DNA of 64,000 nucleotides from Torreya grandis (lineage: Eukaryota; Streptophyta; Pinopsida; Cupressales; Taxaceae), in the NCBI GenBank assembly GCA_037957365.1, contig JARHVA010002426.1, positions 638,001 through 702,000 on the forward strand, written 5' to 3'. Made by a program: the position numbers and the translations under genes. This document shows positions 60,601-64,000 of the stretch, in pieces. The number at the start of each line of letters is the position of its first letter. Position 1 is the first letter of the stretch. The notes beneath the pieces are model-generated. The model was not told the DNA's origin. It made no database searches and worked only from the letters and a program-made list of their open reading frames with translations.

Positions 60601-63600
60601 TATCGTTACCAAATATTGCACCCTAGAAGAGGGTGTTTAAGCCTTTTCTATATTTTAGAAACATGGGAACATTTCTAGGTATGTGGATGTACCTATAGTG
60701 GAAGTGAGCCTCTAGATTTAAGGCTAGCTCCTTGAATGTATCTTGAAATTCTTATCACCTATCTAATTCCTGCTTATGGGTAAAAGAGTTAGAATTTGCA
60801 TTAAATAAACCTAATCTAAGGGGGTGATACACCAATATTTTTTCCATATGACCATTATACTTCATGCACTAAGAGACAAGGCATACAAGCTAACTTCCAA
60901 TTCCTAAGAGATTCTAACATGAGTATTTCAATGTGAAGGTGAGATGCATGAAAGCTATCTAAGTTAAGTGAACCATAGGATAATTGCAGACACTAAGGCT
61001 CATTATAAACTTAAAATACATACCCATACACTTGACAACACTTCACATGACCTGCTAGAATAAGAACTCTTGCATAAACATGAGAGGATAAAGGAATAAA
61101 GGATATAATATTATCACTTTGCATCACCATACATCACTTTGCACACTTAAACAAATGTTTGTGAACTTAAACCAAACTTGCATTAATTATTCAAAGGCAA
61201 AATACAATGTCATTCTAGCAGGGCTTTGCCATACATGGAGTGGAATTCCATTACAAAGGCCAAAATGGCAACTAATTATAGAACTTGAGTGAGAAGTCAG
61301 AAAAGAGATTTAAAGGTCACTAGAACATTTTTCATGATGATGAGGATGATTTACATATCTAGTATAATTGATTACGAGATATACCATGCAAGGTCTGATA
61401 GGACAAATGGATCTCTAAGTTATGAGACTCATGAAATGTGGCATAAGAGTTCTCATTCTATAAATAAAACTACCTTCATCATATACCCCTTTTAGAACGT
61501 CCCAAAACTGACTAGGGATAGATCTTATGATTGTATTTAGGATGGGTTGTATACATGTTCTCCCATACATTGGCTACATCCCTAATCATTTGGAATCTTT
61601 TGAAAGTGAGCCATCATTGCATGTAGTCAAAGAAACTCTTTTTCCACTCACCCCTCACACTTGGCTTCAAAATTGGCTTCAATTTTCCATGCATATCCAT
61701 AAAATGGAATGAATGACTCTTTTCAAGAACCTTCATGGCCTTATATTGCTCAGGTACACCTTAAAAGGTCATCCACTTGAAGTTCTCACCCTTCTCACTA
61801 TCTTGTTCACTTTGCCAATTTTGACTGGCTGAGATGAAGTTACTGATAGAAACACTTAGGAGTTTTTTAGATACATAAAATGGTCATAGTGAGTTATTCC
61901 AAATCTTGAGCTTCCCCCAAAAGTATGTTGCGTCTCTTGAAAGTCTTTAGAACCTACAAAACACTAAAAAATATTAAATAAATCAATTATGTACCCTTTC
62001 TATATATATAGGGAACACCTCAAGTGGATGGAAAGGTTATATGGAGAGACCCCTTCAAGGTTTAAACACTTTCATGCCCACCCTGGTCCATCAAGATAAC
62101 TCTTCTACTTCATTTCCTTCATTGGGTTTTTATTCAGGGTTTTGTAGGGCTTTAGATAGTTTTGATCTTTAGTGATGTTTCATAAAGATATAATGTTCAA
62201 TCCTCCCAAGAATTGCACTAAAACCTTCTTATATAACCTCTATTACTTATCTCAACTTACCGTTCCCATGCAAAGTCTCCAACTAGATGTGAGCTTCCCA
62301 ACCTGCTTACTCAAACCTTAACTTTCATTCTACATACCCCTAAACTATCCTAAGCCAAAAGTGGCTCTCCTTGGAGGATTATCTACATGGTTTAATATTT
62401 AACATACTTTTTATACCCCAAAAAACATGTTCCAATATGTTATAATTCCCACCTAAGGCTAGAAGTGGCATTGACCCCCCATTTGGTCTCTAGGCCTAAA
62501 CCTATGTCTAGTAGGCATGTCTCCATACTTGAAAGTCAAAACCATCCTATTTAGATTTATATTTTTGTAATTTTATTTTTATTTTTTTCCACACTTAACA
62601 TATCTATTCACACCCTCTACTAGGTCTCATTACACTTTTTCCCATCCTAGTTACCTCCATTATCCAAAACTATAGAGTTTTTGCTTTAGGGAAGCACCCT
62701 CTATCTGAGAAAAAATAGAGGGTAATTCCCCTATTTATTGAGATAAAATATAAATTTTATAGGATTATTAAATTCATGGATACCTTATGTACCATCTTTC
62801 ATCCCTTTTTCATATCATTTGACCCTCCAACTCCTTCAAGACCCAAGACAGACTCTTGGGAAAGGGACTGTGTGTAAGATTTAGAATATAGACTGTGAAC
62901 TAATTTTTTGGAGCCTTATCATGCCTTTATTTCTCTATATGATAATATTTATATATGTCTACCAATCATATGTATTCCTTTAAAACTAATTTATCATCTT
63001 AACCCTTGTCAATCTCTCCATAGCATACCTTGCACAACTTAGACGTGACTGTGTTTCATGTTCTAGAAGGACACCTATAGGTAGTCCTATATGATTTAAG
63101 ATTGAATACAATGTTTATAGTCCTATTTATAATATATTAGGATCATTAGACATTTTTTTTACCCATATATATCATATTTATCTAATGCCAATACTCACAT
63201 CCCCCAAACTTGGTCACTATTCATCTCAGTCAAACACAATCAAATGTATTGGGTCAAGTGGGATCTTGTAGGTGTAGATTCCACTTGTAATATGTTTCAC
63301 ATAATATTAGGATACTATGAGTTATTTTTAATCATCCTCCATTAAAAAAATTTTGTTATTCCATGCTTAATTCTCTATCATGGGTGAGGTAGAAGCTAAC
63401 AGTCAGCTATAGGTGAGTACTTTAAAAAGAAGGGACACCTATAGGTGTGGATTAGACCCAAAACACAACATTAAAACCTTATTTAAATTAAATTTAGATC
63501 ATAAATAATCCTTTCAACCATCTATAAGAATTAAATCATGGTGGCATGGTCCAATACTACAACCCTAGGTGAAGAGGTCTCATTATAGCTCAAATCATGT

Positions 63601-64000
63601 AGATGATAATGAAGGAATTCAGTGTTCAATATGGCCAACTTTAAGGCCCCCAATTACTACTTTTCACTAGTCAAATTCCATCCATTTTTTTAAAATATCC
63701 TCTCCTATGTGGAGGATACAAGTCATAGTCATTAATATTCACAAAAATTATCAGTAACCTTATCATATGATATGCACAAAATGGTCATGCACTATGTTTT
63801 GTGTTTTTAGAGAAAAGGTCCCTAAACATAATCTTTTCATCTTTGATCATGTTTTCCACCCCCATTTGCCAACCTAACACTTCAATCATGAATATCACAC
63901 CATAATTTAATTCCACAAGCCTTAGGGGAGCTTCTAAGCATGTTAGGTTTCCTCTAATTAGCATTTTCAACTCTCTGCTAGTGCCACCTATAGGTGGGCA
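60601..64000 (-). repeat. LARD-like 5' LTR, truncated by window end
   Basis: Collinear with 53405-56805: matching landmarks include CACCCTAGAA (53425 and 60621), CACACTTGGC (54465 and 61656), GGGATCTTGTAGGTGTAGAT (56064 and 63260) and CTAGTGCCAC (56782 and 63978). No gene. Confidence 0.85.

Larger units (their letters stand above)
53405..64000 (-). mobile_element. LARD-like element with giant LTRs, runs off the window
   Basis: 53405 onward is collinear with 60601 onward (offset about 7195 bp, little indel drift) as far as the right window edge at 64000, so the LTR is at least 3.4 kb. A primer-binding-site-like TGG start at 60596 on the minus strand sets the orientation as minus. The interior of about 2 kb holds one unidentified coding-like region. 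Giant LTRs with a small interior fit LARD elements or Ogre/Tat-type derivatives. The outer end and target duplication are outside the window. Confidence 0.75.

Noticed and set aside
53405..64000. Tandem segmental duplication as an explanation for the repeated right-hand region
   Set aside because: A primer-binding-site-like sequence at the inner edge and an intervening coding-like interior favour an LTR pair, though the outer end is not visible, so this is not fully excluded.

Overview
The window reads as AT-rich intergenic DNA from a large plant genome. Every recognisable coding stretch belongs to a retrotransposon, and no host gene, tRNA, rRNA or CRISPR array could be supported. Old, stop-riddled LTR elements nested many deep, with very large LTRs and little sign of removal, are most like a gymnosperm (conifer, cycad or ginkgo type). 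That is an inference from texture; no diagnostic host gene is present.

Layout. An old minus-strand Ty3/gypsy polyprotein (gag, protease, RT, RNase H, integrase in the order of Tat/Athila-like elements) runs from about 46.2 kb down to 36 kb. Decayed, unidentified minus-strand coding-like DNA lies at 33.97-35.3, 11.0-11.96 and 1.15-2.74 kb. Two related minus-strand LTR elements cut this background. E1 (2742-11017) is compact. E2 (11957-33966) is stretched by nested insertions. Both have LTRs of about 1.2 kb, the same unusual primer-binding site, gag plus protease, and about 2-3 kb of conserved noncoding DNA where pol should be.

Inside the gag of E2 sits a Ty1/copia element (16539-31756). Inside that copia gag sits a long TG...CA unit (19040-27915), and inside that a near full-length LINE (20302-26270) with a 15-bp target duplication. 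This four-level nest gives a clear relative chronology.

A second copia derivative (41858-45950) interrupts the gypsy gag. It has a perfect 5-bp target duplication, two 971-bp LTRs and a shrunken polyprotein: one frame from a gag start through protease and pre-integrase remnants, broken by a single TGA. It also carries repeated primer-binding-site-like sequences and a CpG-bearing palindromic motif family.

From 48.0 to 53.4 kb lies a plus-strand gag remnant with a C-H-H-C knuckle followed by a G-patch-like motif, interrupted by a second, inverted copy of the 3.4-kb TG...CA unit. The right end (53.4-64.0 kb) is a minus-strand LARD-like element with collinear direct repeats (giant LTRs) around about 2 kb of unidentified gag-like coding DNA; its right LTR runs off the window. 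No elements look able to move by themselves. The non-autonomous ones would have depended on proteins supplied elsewhere.
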